Assembly: GCA_023014485.1 (NCBI GenBank)
Contig: JAJOZX010005775.1
Span: forward strand, 113,501 to 177,500
From: Bathynomus jamesi
Lineage: Eukaryota > Arthropoda > Malacostraca > Isopoda > Cirolanidae
Direction: 5' to 3'
Length of the DNA: 64,000 nucleotides
Below are positions 1-10,606 of the stretch, piece after piece. The stretch's first letter is position 1; each line of letters starts with the position of its first letter. Under the pieces are notes generated by a model, which had not been told where the DNA came from, made no database searches, and worked only from the letters and a program-made list of their open reading frames with translations. The translations under genes were made by a program, and so were the position numbers.

Positions 1-83
1 CAGAACCTCTATATAAGTAAAAGACTCTTTGTTTTATTCAACCCGACGTGAATGCAACGAGTCTTTTACTTATATAGGTTCTG
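1..83. repeat. Imperfect hairpin at the window edge
   Basis: The first ~27 bases, beginning CAGAACCTCTATATAAGTAA, are repeated as their reverse complement at 59-83, leaving a loop of about 30 bases. The right arm lacks two bases (GA) present in the left arm. The right arm recurs at 509-535 as part of the 453 bp direct repeat. I cannot assign it to a named element. Confidence 0.6.
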
Positions 84-785
84 AATGTAGGGATCTAGGC
101 TTGCTTTAAACCCTAGATCCATGTCCCAAAGCTGGATCCTGTCTGCTTTGCAGATAGCTGGTGAGGGAAGCTATATTTATGGGATCTCTTTGCGAGAGAC
201 CCGTTGCCCACGTCGGGCTAAAATCATGAAAAAGAAAAAACTATGGTATTTGTCATTTACCATTACTTATTCGGACTATAGTGGATTTAATTTTCCCAGA
301 AGAGTTCCTTGTTCCATGCACGGTCTGTGTTTAACATATAATGTTCTCAGGGAACCATTCTGAGTTTTTGTATACTAAACGGACGTGTTTCGTGCCTTGA
401 AAAGTGGACGCTCAATGTCCCGGTTGAGGCTTAAGTTTTGGTTTTTTGGCTAAAAATACAATAGTTACCCCCTTTTTCTTTGTTTTATTCAACCCGACGT
501 GAATGCAACGAGTCTTTTACTTATATAGAGGTTCTGAATGTAGGGATCTAGGCTTGCTTTAAACCCTAGATCCATGTCCCAAAGCTGGATCCTGTCTGCT
601 TTGCAGATAGCTGGTGAGGGAAGCTATATTTATGGGATCTCTTTGCGAGAGACCCGTTGCCCACGTCGGGCTAAAATCATGAAAAAGAAAAAACTATGGT
701 ATTTGTCATTTACCATTACTTATTCGGACTATAGTGGATTTAATTTTCCCAGAAGAGTTCCTTGTTCCATGCACGGTCTGTGTTT

Positions 786-787
<2 letters not shown>
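28..787 (+). repeat. Direct repeat pair, 453 bp offset
   Basis: The sequence from about 28 to 341 recurs at about 481-793 almost without change, so each copy is ~310 bp and ~140 bp of single-copy DNA lies between them. Both copies can be read as an ORF starting at 121 and 574 (MSQSWILSALQIAG). It resembles no protein family I know and ends at the repeat boundary, so I read it as non-coding. The second copy runs into an (AT)n array. The pair could be LTR-like or Penelope-type terminal repeats, or a simple tandem duplication; nothing between them decides this. Confidence 0.6.

Positions 788-819
<32 letters not shown>
788..819. repeat. (AT)n microsatellite
   Basis: A pure AT dinucleotide run that ends exactly where the mariner-type element starting CAGGGTGGGCC begins. 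Its last TA serves as that element's target duplication. Confidence 0.9.
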
Positions 820-822
<3 letters not shown>

Positions 823-1551
823 GGTGGGCCGAAAGTCTGGATCCATAGGAAAATATTTATTTTAATACATAAATTACAACAAATGGTAAATACTTAAAAT
901 GAATATCAACTTTAACTCGTAAATGCGTATCCGTGATACTGTACAGTAGTTCGTACTCCAGTATAAATACTCAAATACTTTTTGTATTTCAGCCCAGAAA
1001 TGGCTTCGAATCTAACAACAGAAGACCGGGTAGAACTTGTGCTCCTTTACGCAAGACAGGGCGCTACACACAGAGAAGTTGCTACTGAATTCAATAGAAA
1101 TCATCCTGATAAGCATCCAGTAACACATGCGACTGTTGGCAAGTTGTTTAAACGTTTCAAAGAAACAGGAAGTGTACATGATCGACGGCGTTCTGGTCGT
1201 CCAAAAACTGCAACTGATGAAAATACCTCTGCAATGGTATGTGAAACTTTAACGAATAGTCCAGTAAAGTCAACAAGAAGATTATCAAATGAAACACGCA
1301 TCTCGAGAACTTCAATTCGAAGAATTATTAAAAATCATAAATTCCATCCCTAAGTGTCTCGATGTCAGAGGCCGCCAATTTGAGCATTTGTTATAATTTG
1401 TTGTTTATACTGGAGTACGAACCACTGTACAGTATCACGGATACGCATTTACGAGTTAAAGTTGATATTCATTTTAAGTATTTACCATTTGTTGTAATTT
1501 ATGTATTAAAATAAATATTTTCCTATGGATCCAGACTTTCGGCCCACCCTG
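820..1551 (+). mobile_element. Non-autonomous mariner-like element with ~150 bp TIRs
   Basis: The element begins CAGGGTGGGCCGAAAGTCTG and ends with the reverse complement, CAGACTTTCGGCCCACCCTG. Pairing of the two ends continues for about 150 bp (820-967 with 1403-1551). TA dinucleotides flank it at 818-819 and 1552-1553, the Tc1/mariner target duplication. The interior holds only the N-terminal DNA-binding part of a transposase. The catalytic DDE/D half is missing, so the element cannot move itself. Confidence 0.9.
1000..1353 (+). CDS. Mariner-type helix-turn-helix protein without catalytic domain
   Basis: This open frame starts at ATG 1000 (MASNLTTEDRVELVLLYARQ); a start 18 bases upstream is also possible. 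It encodes ~117 residues with two helix-turn-helix segments. The first lies around residues 8-55. A short linker follows (GSVHDRRRSGRPKTATD), and the second ends SRTSIRRIIKNHKFHP. This is the layout of the DNA-binding half of a mariner transposase. The stop comes exactly where the catalytic half would begin, and the right TIR starts ~50 bases later. In contrast to nearby copies the frame is undamaged. If expressed it could bind the TIRs and act as a competitor of full transposase; this is inference. Confidence 0.7.
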   Translation: MASNLTTEDRVELVLLYARQGATHREVATEFNRNHPDKHPVTHATVGKLFKRFKETGSVHDRRRSGRPKTATDENTSAMVCETLTNSPVKSTRRLSNETRISRTSIRRIIKNHKFHP

Positions 1552-1636
1552 TATATATATATCATAGCATTTTAATTATACAATTTACATTTTACACAAC
1601 TCATGCAATTTACACAAATTTTAACTCAGGCAAATA

Positions 1637-2219
1637 CAGGGCTATTTAAAATGATTCAGCTGATTTCAAATGAGAATATTTTTTAATGTTACAAATACAG
1701 AGTGATTTGTGATACATCAACCAAAAGAAAAACTGTCCAAATTTTGTCTGTCACCTCATAAATGCTCTATGTGACTTCCCCTAGTTACACGAGCAACGTC
1801 GACACGATAGTCGAATTCCTCCCATACTCGCTCCAGTATGTCCGTTGTCACTGACTCTACGGCAGTAACAATGCAAGTTCGGAGCTCATCCAAAGATGTG
1901 GGCAACGGTGGCAAGTACACAGTATCCTTAGCGTACCCCCAAAGGAAGAAGTCGCACGGTGTAAGATCCGGCGACCTAGGGGTCGATTTACAGCTCGAAA
2001 ACTGCAACACACAAAACGCCTTCTGCTGTGCGGACGCCATTTTCACACTGACTGTTTGTTGCTAGGCTAGGCCACGGCTTGACTTTGGAGCCCTCTCGCG
2101 GTGATCTTGTAAAACTCGAAGGTTTCCTCTTTCATGTGGTGTATGCCCAGTTGATGCACGGTTGATAGGTACGGAAGTATTCTCAGTTAAAATCAGATGA
2201 ATCGTTTTAAATAACCCTG
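1637..2219 (-). mobile_element. Deleted mariner-like element, C-terminal half only
   Basis: The left end CAGGGCTATTTAAAATGATT and the right end, AATCGTTTTAAATAACCCTG, form ~30 bp imperfect TIRs flanked by TA at 1635-1636 and 2220-2221. Inside on the minus strand is a transposase C-terminus only. Confidence 0.85.
1756..2046 (-). pseudogene. Mariner transposase C-terminal fragment
   Basis: The frame carries the block TPRSPDLTPCDFFLWGYAKD, which surrounds the third catalytic acid of mariner transposases. It continues to a conserved C-terminus ending DVARVTRGSHIEHL. Everything before the catalytic core is missing. It is complementary to the neighbouring 820-1551 element, which keeps only the N-terminal half, but the TIRs differ, so the two are not halves of one copy. 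Confidence 0.85.
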
Positions 2220-2229
2220 TATTAGAATC

Positions 2230-3499
2230 TAATACAGTTAATTAGGAATCGTCTGAGCTTTTAAAATATATATTTTAAATACTTACAAGTAATTAATGCG
2301 ATGGGTGGGACTGCTTGTCACTAGCAAGTTGTTCTATTCGCGGACGAACATTTGTGAGTGCCATTATGAGGCAAGCTTCTGGATGTAGGCGGTTTCTTTC
2401 TTTCGACTTGATAGCTGTCAGTGCCGAAAATCCCTTTTTTCACATAAATAGGTGGACGGGAATGGAAGTAGTTTGTTGATAGCAAATTCACTTAATTCTT
2501 TGTATTCAATATGGGCCAATTTCCAAAACTCGGAGACAGAAAAGTCATTGAATTTATGTTTAAGTGAGCTGTCAGCTGCCAATTCAATCAACTGTTCTTT
2601 TAAACGAGCGGGAAGCTCCGCATTAGACACAGCAAGGTTCGAAAACGGATTCGTTATCCATTCACTTTGTGGGGAATCTCTATTAATACATGGAAAGTAA
2701 TGCAAAAATGATTCACGAAGGCTCACTAAATGCTGCTTTATAATATTCATAACTGAGTCACTGACAAGAAACTCGTTTTCGTGACAGAATTCGCTGAATA
2801 TTTGGAAAGGTGTGGTATTATTGTCTTCTATGTACTTTATCCAGTATAAAACTTTCCCAAAAAATCCCTTGACTTTTTCTTGTGCCTGCAATATATTTTT
2901 GTCATACCCCTGAAGTTGAAGATTAAGTTCGTTTAATTTGGTGAATATATCTGCCAAATAACTCAGTTTACAAAGCCACTCCTCATTTTCTATAAATTTT
3001 AATAAGTCTGAATTTCGGCTGTTAAGTAAACTTCTCACTTCATTCCTAAGTTCAAAAAGTCGTGTTAATACCTTTCCTCGTGAGAGCCAGCGCACTTCAG
3101 TGTGCAAAAGCAACTGAGTATGATTTTTGCCCATCTCCTCACAAAGAATTTTAAAGAGGTGTGAATTCTCTGCTCGAGACTTAATATAATTTACTATTTT
3201 TACAGCATCGTACGATTCGTACCAATTTGTACCAATATCGGGTAATTTAATAATAATTTAAATAAAATATAAAAATATAAAATAATTAATATTAAATAAT
3301 TTAATAATAACTTGTACCAATGTTGAGTTAAATTTATAATTAAATATTAATATTATAAATAAATGATTACAATATATATTTAAAAAAAAATTTAAATGAT
3401 AGATGATAATTATAATTGAATAACCAACTTGCTTGTTTTTGCAGCAGAGCTTACGTACCCTCAGGAAACCCCTCGCGTACCCCGGTTTGACTACCACTG
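2230..3499 (-). mobile_element. hAT element remnant (ZBED5-like), 5' terminus at 3499
   Basis: Read on the minus strand, the sequence ending at 3499 starts CAGTGGTAGTCAAACCGGGG. This is a typical terminus of arthropod ZBED-type hAT elements. A candidate 8 bp target site, GTCTAAAG, follows at 3500-3507. I could not find the matching left end, so the left boundary is approximate. Confidence 0.65.
2418..3134 (-). pseudogene. hAT (ZBED5/GTF2IRD2-like) transposase fragment
   Basis: The 238-residue frame carries the diagnostic block LLLHTEVRWLSRGKVLTRLF near its start and YLADIFTKLNELNLQLQGYD in the middle, followed by the hydrophobic helical region of this family. These are typical of the catalytic and dimerisation parts of ZBED5/SCAND3-type hAT transposases. 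The N-terminal BED zinc finger and first catalytic acid are absent. The upstream 3140-3250 sequence is still distantly coding-like but broken. It is an old fragment. Confidence 0.8.
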
Positions 3500-3507
3500 G
3501 TCTAAAG

Positions 3508-3901
3508 CAAGACTGGTGGGCCGTGAATCAGAGAAATTTGCATTTGATTTGTTCAGCGTAATTATTACGTAATATAGTATACTGTATATAGTAGTATATA
3601 AGAGTTTATTGGTAGCATAGCATATATGACAATTCCCATAAACATGTGATGACCTCGATGTTGCCAGTTTTTATTTTTTTCATGAAACTATTACCTTCTC
3701 ATAGTTTGTTTCAACAATGCATATACTGTATTATCATCTCCACGAGCGTAGACATTGCAAGAAAAGATTCTAACTAAGGATAAGTAAAGTTCTTTCATGG
3801 TTACAATATATACTTTTATAGATGTCGAACATAAAAATATAATAAAATTCTATATTAACATAAATATATATTCGATACACATTTACGTCATGGCTTTAAC
3901 A
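3508..3901. other. AT-rich stretch without recognised gene
   Basis: AT-rich sequence with no coding signal. It presumably includes the 3' flank or terminus of the Tc1-like copy that follows on the minus strand, but I could not define a TIR. Confidence 0.5.
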
Positions 3902-4935
3902 TCAGTATTTCGTATAGCTTCCTCCAGCATCAATAATTTCTTGCAATCGTTGCGGCATAAAAGAGGCCAGATTGTAGAGAATGTTTGGTGTTCGGCGTAA
4001 GCTCTCCCAACTATTCCTCGTGTGAGCTAAAAGTGCTTCAAATGTTCTTTCATTGCGTTGTTCCCATTCGTTAATCATTATTGCCCAAAGGTTTTCAATC
4101 GGATTCAAGTCAGGAGAACGTGGTGGCAGAATTAGATTAATAATCTCTGGGTGATCTTCGTACCACGCTCTCACAACGTTACTCCTATGAATGGGACTGT
4201 TATCTTCCATTAAGTAAAATGGTTCCGGTGCTGGAACCAGATACGCACGAACACTGGGTAGCAGCACCTCTTCCAGTATCTGGCAATATTACTGTCCAGT
4301 AAAGCGTCCATCTACTTGAGTCAATTCTCCGACACCATAGCCAGACATCCAGCCCCACACACCGAGATTGATGTGACCACTACGTTTGCTCAGGAAAACA
4401 TTTCCTTCTTCATAGCGTTTTCCGCGCTGCCTCCAACAATGCAGGGAACCATGACTATCTGTTGAAAATGTTTTTTCGTCACAGTACACAACTTTTCTCC
4501 AGAATTCTTCCTCCTGCGACAAGTATTGCAAGTCAAATCCCATCCGCGCCTCTTTATGCTCAATCGTCAATGCAGGTTTTATAGCTGGACGGCGAGAAAA
4601 ATACCCTGCCTCGTGAAGTCTGTTGTTCACTGTATTTGCGCTACAACGAAGGTTCAGGTGTCTGTAAATATGCGTCGCTGGAACAAACGGATGCTCTCTG
4701 GCATGATTAACAATCGCAGCATCTTCCTCTTGAGATGTTGAACGCGGAGGACCAGACCTCGGCAAAGTACGATTGAGTTTTCTGCTTCATACCGATGAAT
4801 CCACCGTTCCACAGTGCTTCGATGAACGTCTAGTCGTCTTGATATTTCTCTTATTGGCACACCATATTCATGCAATGTCACCATTGCTCCCCGCATTGCC
4901 TGGGTCGTCTCGTGGTGCACAGACGGCCTTTCCAT
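3902..4935 (-). pseudogene. Tc1-like transposase, nearly full length
   Basis: Three frames in order on the minus strand cover a complete Tc1-type transposase. An N-terminal helix-turn-helix starts MERPSVHHETTQAMRGAMV at 4935. The first catalytic acid is in VVYCDEKTFSTD, the second in YLMEDNSPIHRSN, and the third in PRSPDLNPIENLWAIM, giving a DD34/35E spacing. One frameshift near 4760 and one in-frame stop near 4289 break it. The length (about 340 residues) matches the family. It is therefore a recently inactivated copy. I did not find clear TIRs. Confidence 0.85.
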
Positions 4936-4959
4936 CTTTGTGTAAATGGCTTATGTGAA

Positions 4960-5780
4960 GCGTGCTGGGACGATAAAGGAAATGAGGATACCATGCACCC
5001 CTTCTGAAATTGATTTCGGTTGTGAAGGGTACCAACCTTTCGAATGGTAATAATAATCAGCCAATTTCCTATTTTGTTGAACATATGCATAAAAAATTCG
5101 TCTTAAAAGCCAAGGATCCAAAGATTGTCAGCAATAGTTTATATCCCAACTGAATATACTCAGCCATCAACAGTATAATCATATTTTATTTCCATAACTA
5201 CTCATGACTACTCTGTCATAGTAAATAACCTTATTATGACTTAGGTAGTAGTGGTAATTCTGAGTGGCGGCCTCTAGCCACATACGTTAAACCTATCAGT
5301 GCGTCTAAGACCAGACTCTTCTGTTTCTGTCAATCCATTGTTAGTTTAAGGTATTTTGCTCTTTGTCTTTCTAGGTCTAGGGCATTAAAATAAATATTTG
5401 AGTTTGTGTTTAGCATTTCCTCCTCCCTTCGTAATTCCCCACCCAACCTCGTTTCCTTCGACATAACAACGCTTACCTCCATCCTCATTCCACTTCCTTC
5501 ATTAAACCTATTATCTATTTTACTGTCCCTTCCTTCCATCCTTCAATGCCAGCGTTCTTAAACCTAGCACATAAATTATATAATATAGAATCTAACACCT
5601 TAGATCTCTACGCATTCATGTTACTTGAAGACGCCTGTGTCTTAGGGGAATCTAAGTGTTGAGAGTGGGCTTGAGGGGTAGTCTATAGATTATTACAGAT
5701 GACCTTGAACACTCCAACTATTTAAAAATGATTATTTATTACGCACATCATATGGCATAATACACACATGAATTTAAGTA
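4960..5780. other. No gene seen
   Basis: I see no conserved coding or RNA signal. Short ORFs here have low-complexity or non-family translations. A pyrimidine-rich stretch lies at 5410-5550. Confidence 0.5.
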
Positions 5781-5784
5781 TCTC

Positions 5785-6394
5785 TTACACCGTTAGAGCA
5801 ATGATGTGCACCAATCCGAACACCTCCGCTGCCAAAAGGACCGCCCATTTTATACCTAACAGACTAGCTTGGGACGAGACAGAGGCGCAAGACTTCTTGT
5901 AAGCACTGTACATGGCGGCTCGTCTTCGATATTCCTGTTCGTGTAACTCGTGTAGCGCTTGAATATGGTAACTTTTCTTTTTTAATGTTGATTTTAAAAT
6001 CTTTAGAACAGTCGTTTTTGGTATGTTTACGTGATGCTGTGCAAGTTGACATTCTAGGATTTGTTTCAAAGGCATCCCTTACCAATTCGACATTTTCTTC
6101 AGAGGTACCTGCAAGTCCAGATCTTGCCTCATCATGAACAGATCCTGTTCTTTTAAATTTATTGACCAGCTCGCGAATTGCTTTGTAAGTCCCAGTTTGT
6201 GAAATCTTCTTTAGAATTTTTCTCGAATTTCTTTGCACTTCTTCCCTTGGACTTGGATACGTAGTGTTACTACCATCACACGTTCCTGTACATCCATCAT
6301 CATCTATGGCCTGTAGAAAATAAAATAGAAATATCATCATTTCAGCAAAATAAATAGGGACTTTTGGACCGCTGTACAATAAACTAATTCTCAC
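5785..6394 (-). pseudogene. Mariner-like transposase N-terminal remnant
   Basis: Two overlapping minus-strand frames carry a decayed paired helix-turn-helix: KAIRELVNKFKRTGSVHDEA followed by ENVELVRDAFETNPRMSTC, the usual linker and second HTH of mariner transposases. The block GGACTTTTGGACCGCTGTAC at 6358-6377 looks like a mariner-type terminus. The catalytic half is absent and the frames are shifted against each other near 6070. Confidence 0.7.
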
Positions 6395-8094
6395 ATATTA
6401 CTATTAATACTGTAATAACAACTAGTGACACGGGTTTTGTCTTGGGATAAGGCCGACACCAACCGTTATTGTGAGAATGTTTTGCTGACTAATGTTGTGC
6501 GTATAAACACATGTGCATGTTCGTATGCAATGGTAGAATCGAGACTGATTCTCACTACAATAATATACTTTAAATGAAAAGATGTTATCTGGTGACCGAT
6601 CGCGAATTTTTTTTAATACTACAGCATACGCGCGTGCATATAATGCGTATGCCTAGTTACGCCACTGGTTTGTGAAAGTGGTTAGTTCGAGTTGACGGCT
6701 TTTCCTAAAGGTAAAAAAGATACGTGTTATGAAATTTCGTTGTCTTATACGCATGACCTATGACTATAGGCGGATCCAAATGGGGGGCCAGGGCAGGGAG
6801 TTTAATTGAAGCAACGTGGACATAAACATTCAAACGTTTTACTTAATTTCGTTTAACCAGGATGTATGGGGCCTCCAAATTAAGCCCCGTTGATTCAGTT
6901 AAGCCCCCTGGCCCCGCCTCTGGATCCGCCTATGCGCATGACCCATTCTTGTACACCAGTGATTCCCAACCTTTTCTGCATGGCGCAAGGCATCCCATTG
7001 CCATCCGTTCTTGTTTCGCGGCTACCCGAGAATTTTCTTCTCCCACTGTTCAACAAACAGTTCCCCCTCCCCCCCTTCCCCTCAAACATCACGTAACATC
7101 AAACTGAGCCTATACAGTTTCCGTATGGACGTAGTAAATTGCGGGTGTTTCATTTTGCCTGAAATTTCCATATCTTCAGTAACTTTTGAATTTTCAATCA
7201 CATGCCCATCCTCGTAAAATTTCGCGGCTCCTGGATGATAAAACACTGCTATACACAGCTTTTGTCCATCTTTCAAATTAACCCAGTGTTAAGGATTGAA
7301 ATGTCTTATATTAATAATTTCTTCTTTTTTTTCCATACAGCGGGTCTTAATTTTTCCATTCAAGATGAGCTCTGTGCTCTTAAAAGAAATTTTATTTAAT
7401 ATGACCAAATTTTGGTTCGATCTTCCTAGTAATTAAACTGACCATAACGAGATCTGATAGTAAAGTATTTTGATTCGGTTACTCGCTTTACTGCACAAAG
7501 AAACTCGCATTGCCTCTGTGTGAAAGAGCAAAGAAATAAAGAAATTTTATGCTGAGGTTACCGTAACATAAGATCCATTCTAAGATGTAGTTCCTCCGAG
7601 GTGTGTAAAGGAATTGGAAACTGTGTAAAGCCCAAGAAATTAGTGAGAGAAAATTTGTCGAAAGGTAGTAACTTTACACCGATTAAGAATATTATTGGTA
7701 AATGTTTGTTTAAAGATTTATGGATACGTGATTTATGATTGAACTAAATCTATGCATGTGGTATTTAAGTTCCCTATCTTAGCCTTAGTAACCTTCCTTG
7801 AACAGCTAATATACCAGACATTTTAGCTGTCTTACAACTGTTGTTCAAAGTTGTTATACTTTAAAAAATAATATAAATTTATATTTTTTAAAGATCTATG
7901 AAAAGTTTTAAGGTTCACCCCCACTATTTAATCATCATTAAAAACGTGCTTAAGACAACAAGAAATTTTAAAAACATTCAAAATATAAAAATTGAGATTT
8001 AAGAAAGACTACAGTAGAACTTAACTCCAGAACTGCAGCTTTCTTAATACAGAAACGTGTATAAATCAAATAAGAAAAACGTGCATCGTTTAAT
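6395..8094. other. Intergenic repeat-rich stretch
   Basis: No gene was recognised. A hAT-like terminus, CAGTGATTCCCAACCTTTTC, starts at 6957, but I found no partner end or target duplication. Overlapping short ORFs at 6862-7276 are pyrimidine-rich and have no family features. Positions 7300-8090 are AT-rich without signal and probably hold the 3' UTR side of the SLC22 gene. Confidence 0.45.
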
Positions 8095-8310
8095 TTACAC
8101 TTTCATCTCGGTTTTCGTTTGCGCTTTTCGATTCCCTGGTCTCCATCCCTTGTAACACCAAAATGGTTGATCGGTTAGGAAGTTCTCAGCATCCAAAGTG
8201 GTTTGGGGAAGGTTCTCCCCCAACGTCTCTGGCAGGAACAGGGCAGTTACCGTACCCGTTATCCCAAGAAGAACCAATATAAAGTACGGTAAAGCGGACC
8301 AGTGAGAGCC
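8095..8310 (-). CDS. SLC22-like transporter last exon (TM12 and tail)
   Basis: The acceptor is TTTCTAAG. It encodes segment 12 (WSALPYFILVLLGITGTVTA), the family signature LFLPETLGENLP and a charged cytoplasmic tail ending AQTKTEMKV, with stop codon TAA at 8095-8097. The length of 71 residues is normal for the final exon of SLC22 carriers. Confidence 0.93.
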   Translation of the reverse strand, partial: GSHWSALPYFILVLLGITGTVTALFLPETLGENLPQTTLDAENFLTDQPFWCYKGWRPGNRKAQTKTEMKV

Positions 8311-8556
8311 CTTAGAAACAAATATTTTCGTCATTGAGTAATATACAGTAACTGTATATAAGTTATAGAACTGTATATATATATAAATAAATAAGAAGTT
8401 AATAACTTTCAGTGAACTTAATAATAATAATAATTTATTATTATTATTATATAGTCTGATACCGAACTAATTTGTTTTTTGGTGGCGAAAGTATCCTAAG
8501 TCAAAGCAGCATGATAAATGAAATGAAACTCTTTGCTAGGCACAACTTGAACTTAC

Positions 8557-8741
8557 GCTGTATGCTATGTAAGGAGTCGAAATTCCAATTATCGAAGAAA
8601 TAACTGATGCGAATCCTGTCCCAGCTGCTCGGTGAGACGTCGGAAGAATTTCTGCCAGCTGAATGTAAACAACCAGGAAGCTAATGTTGACCAAGGTTTT
8701 GCAAGTAACAAGAACAAATACTTCTATCCAGGAACTAGTAT
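8557..8741 (-). CDS. SLC22-like transporter exon (TM10-11)
   Basis: The acceptor is ATGAACAG and the donor GTAAGT. It encodes segments 10-11 with the conserved block VYIQLAEILPTSHRAAGTGF, matching the SLC22 pattern Glu-x2-Pro-Thr-x2-Arg. ASVISSIIGISTPYIAYS follows. It joins the next exon without splitting a codon. The acceptor has a weak pyrimidine tract, but phase and homology support it. Confidence 0.9.
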
Positions 8742-8800
8742 CTGTTCATTAAACACAGATTATCTTTTGAGTATAAAAATATAACGGTATATGAATTATA

Positions 8801-9133
8801 CAGGGTAGCCCAAAAGTCAGGACACATGGGGAAAATAATTGAGTGAACGATGAGCTCCTGTTGAATGGCCTCTTAGGTCACCAGATCTAACGCCCCTTGA
8901 TTTATTTTTGTGGTACTATTTGAAATTCGGCATTTACAGTGATCGTTCCCGGTCCTTGGAGGAACTGAAGACTCGAATAACGGCTGAATTTTCTAAGATT
9001 TCCTCCTGTTATGTTGAGAAGTTTGAGGATGTCACTCAGAAGAATTAAGAAGTGTATCGAGGGTAATAGGTCTCAGTTTGAACATTTATTACGAATAAAC
9101 CAACAATGTATCCTGACTTTTTGGGCCACCCTG
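8801..9133 (+). mobile_element. Mariner-like remnant in SLC22 intron
   Basis: The 333 bp element has ends CAGGGTAGCCCAAAAGTCAG and CTGACTTTTTGGGCCACCCTG (one gap), flanked by TA at 8799-8800 and 9134-9135. The plus strand still encodes a broken piece of a mariner transposase C-terminus (SPDLTPLDLFLWYYLKFGIY, then a helical tail). Most of the transposase has been deleted. Confidence 0.88.
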
Positions 9134-10017
9134 TACACTCAAAATTGTTGGAATACAAGATAAGGCTTAGAATAATAATTATTGAAAATTAATTATTCTG
9201 ACTATTAATTTTATTTTTAAATGAAGAGGTGGCAACCTTGAAATGTTCTTTTTAAATTAATTATAGACTGTTTTAGTTAAAAATAAAGCAAACTAGATTA
9301 AAGCCTGAGGCAAACGTCGGTTCTGTAACGAAAGCTAGATATTAATACTAATTGTCTAAAACAGTAGTTCCCAAACTTTTTTTTGACTGACGGCACCTTC
9401 AATCCATTCATTATTTTCCAGACACACTTCCTCTCGCAATGTTAATGGACCATTCTTTCAAACATAATATTTTTCAACGAGAAGGATTTTGTATAGATAT
9501 GATTGTTAGCGATTTAAACTTATTTTAAACATTAGAACATGAATTGTTAATTTCTTATTGTTGCCCTACATTTCCAAAACCAAAATTTAGAGTAAAGAAT
9601 CGTCTGAAAAAATCAAAATAACTGGTCACAACCCCCCCCCCCTAAAAATCAATGAAAACTGTCTGCTTTTTCTTTAGCCTTACTTAGTGAAACACATGTG
9701 ACATGGGATTGATGAGACTTACGATGTTCTTTATTCTGGGGCGAATGGGGAACAAACACATTTCTTCGACTATCTGTAGTCTTCCCTTCTTAAAGGCTCC
9801 CTCACACGGTCAGTATTACTAACAGTATTAATGTCAGTATCAGCTTACTGTCAATACTGATCGTGTGAAGTCAAGACTGATGGTTTGTCAGTATACTGAT
9901 GGATTGATGAAATTTTCATAATATTCTCAGAACTGTCAGTAATATTGCCAGTAATACTGAACGTGTGAAGCTAGTTTGACAGTATTTCCTCAGTATTTCC
10001 TCAGTATCTCCCCAGTC

Positions 10018-10561
10018 ATGGCAGAGAGCGGATCAAATCATCGCGAATCTCTGCTTGAATTTATAAGCAAATATAGAAACTTACCCGAATTGTGGAACAT
10101 AAGCAGCAAAGACTACATAAATAAAGTAAAGAAGGCCGTGGCTTACGATAAACTGGTCACAATTTATAGGCAAATAAAGGCGGATGCAACAGTTGATGAT
10201 GTAAAGACAAAAATAAATACTCTTCAATCAAATTTAAGGAAAGAGCTACGGAAAATTGAGGATTTAAGGCGTTCTGGAGCTGGCCCAGACGATGTATATA
10301 AACCATGCTCCTGGGTTTTTGAAGAGATGAAGTTTCTCCAAGGTCAAGAGAAACCAAGACACAGTATGACTTCAATTGAACAAAGCGAGGTAAGTAAACG
10401 CATACATCATAATACTGCTGTTATTTGTTCTACTTCATTACAAAGTTTTACAAATAAAATTTAAGTAATTTATTTGTGTTTATCATATTAAGTAATTAAT
10501 TATTGACTTAATTCATTTTAGCAAATGGGTTATCCCATCACCCACCTGCAACGAGGTACCA

Positions 10562-10606
<45 letters not shown>

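Noticed and set aside
121..363. ORF MSQSWILSALQIAG, present twice
   Set aside because: It lies in a direct repeat, ends at the repeat edge and has no domain or codon signal; more likely non-coding repeat DNA.
6862..7276. Cluster of overlapping ORFs on both strands
   Set aside because: Pyrimidine-rich repeat DNA next to a hAT-like terminus; no conserved residues or frame preference.
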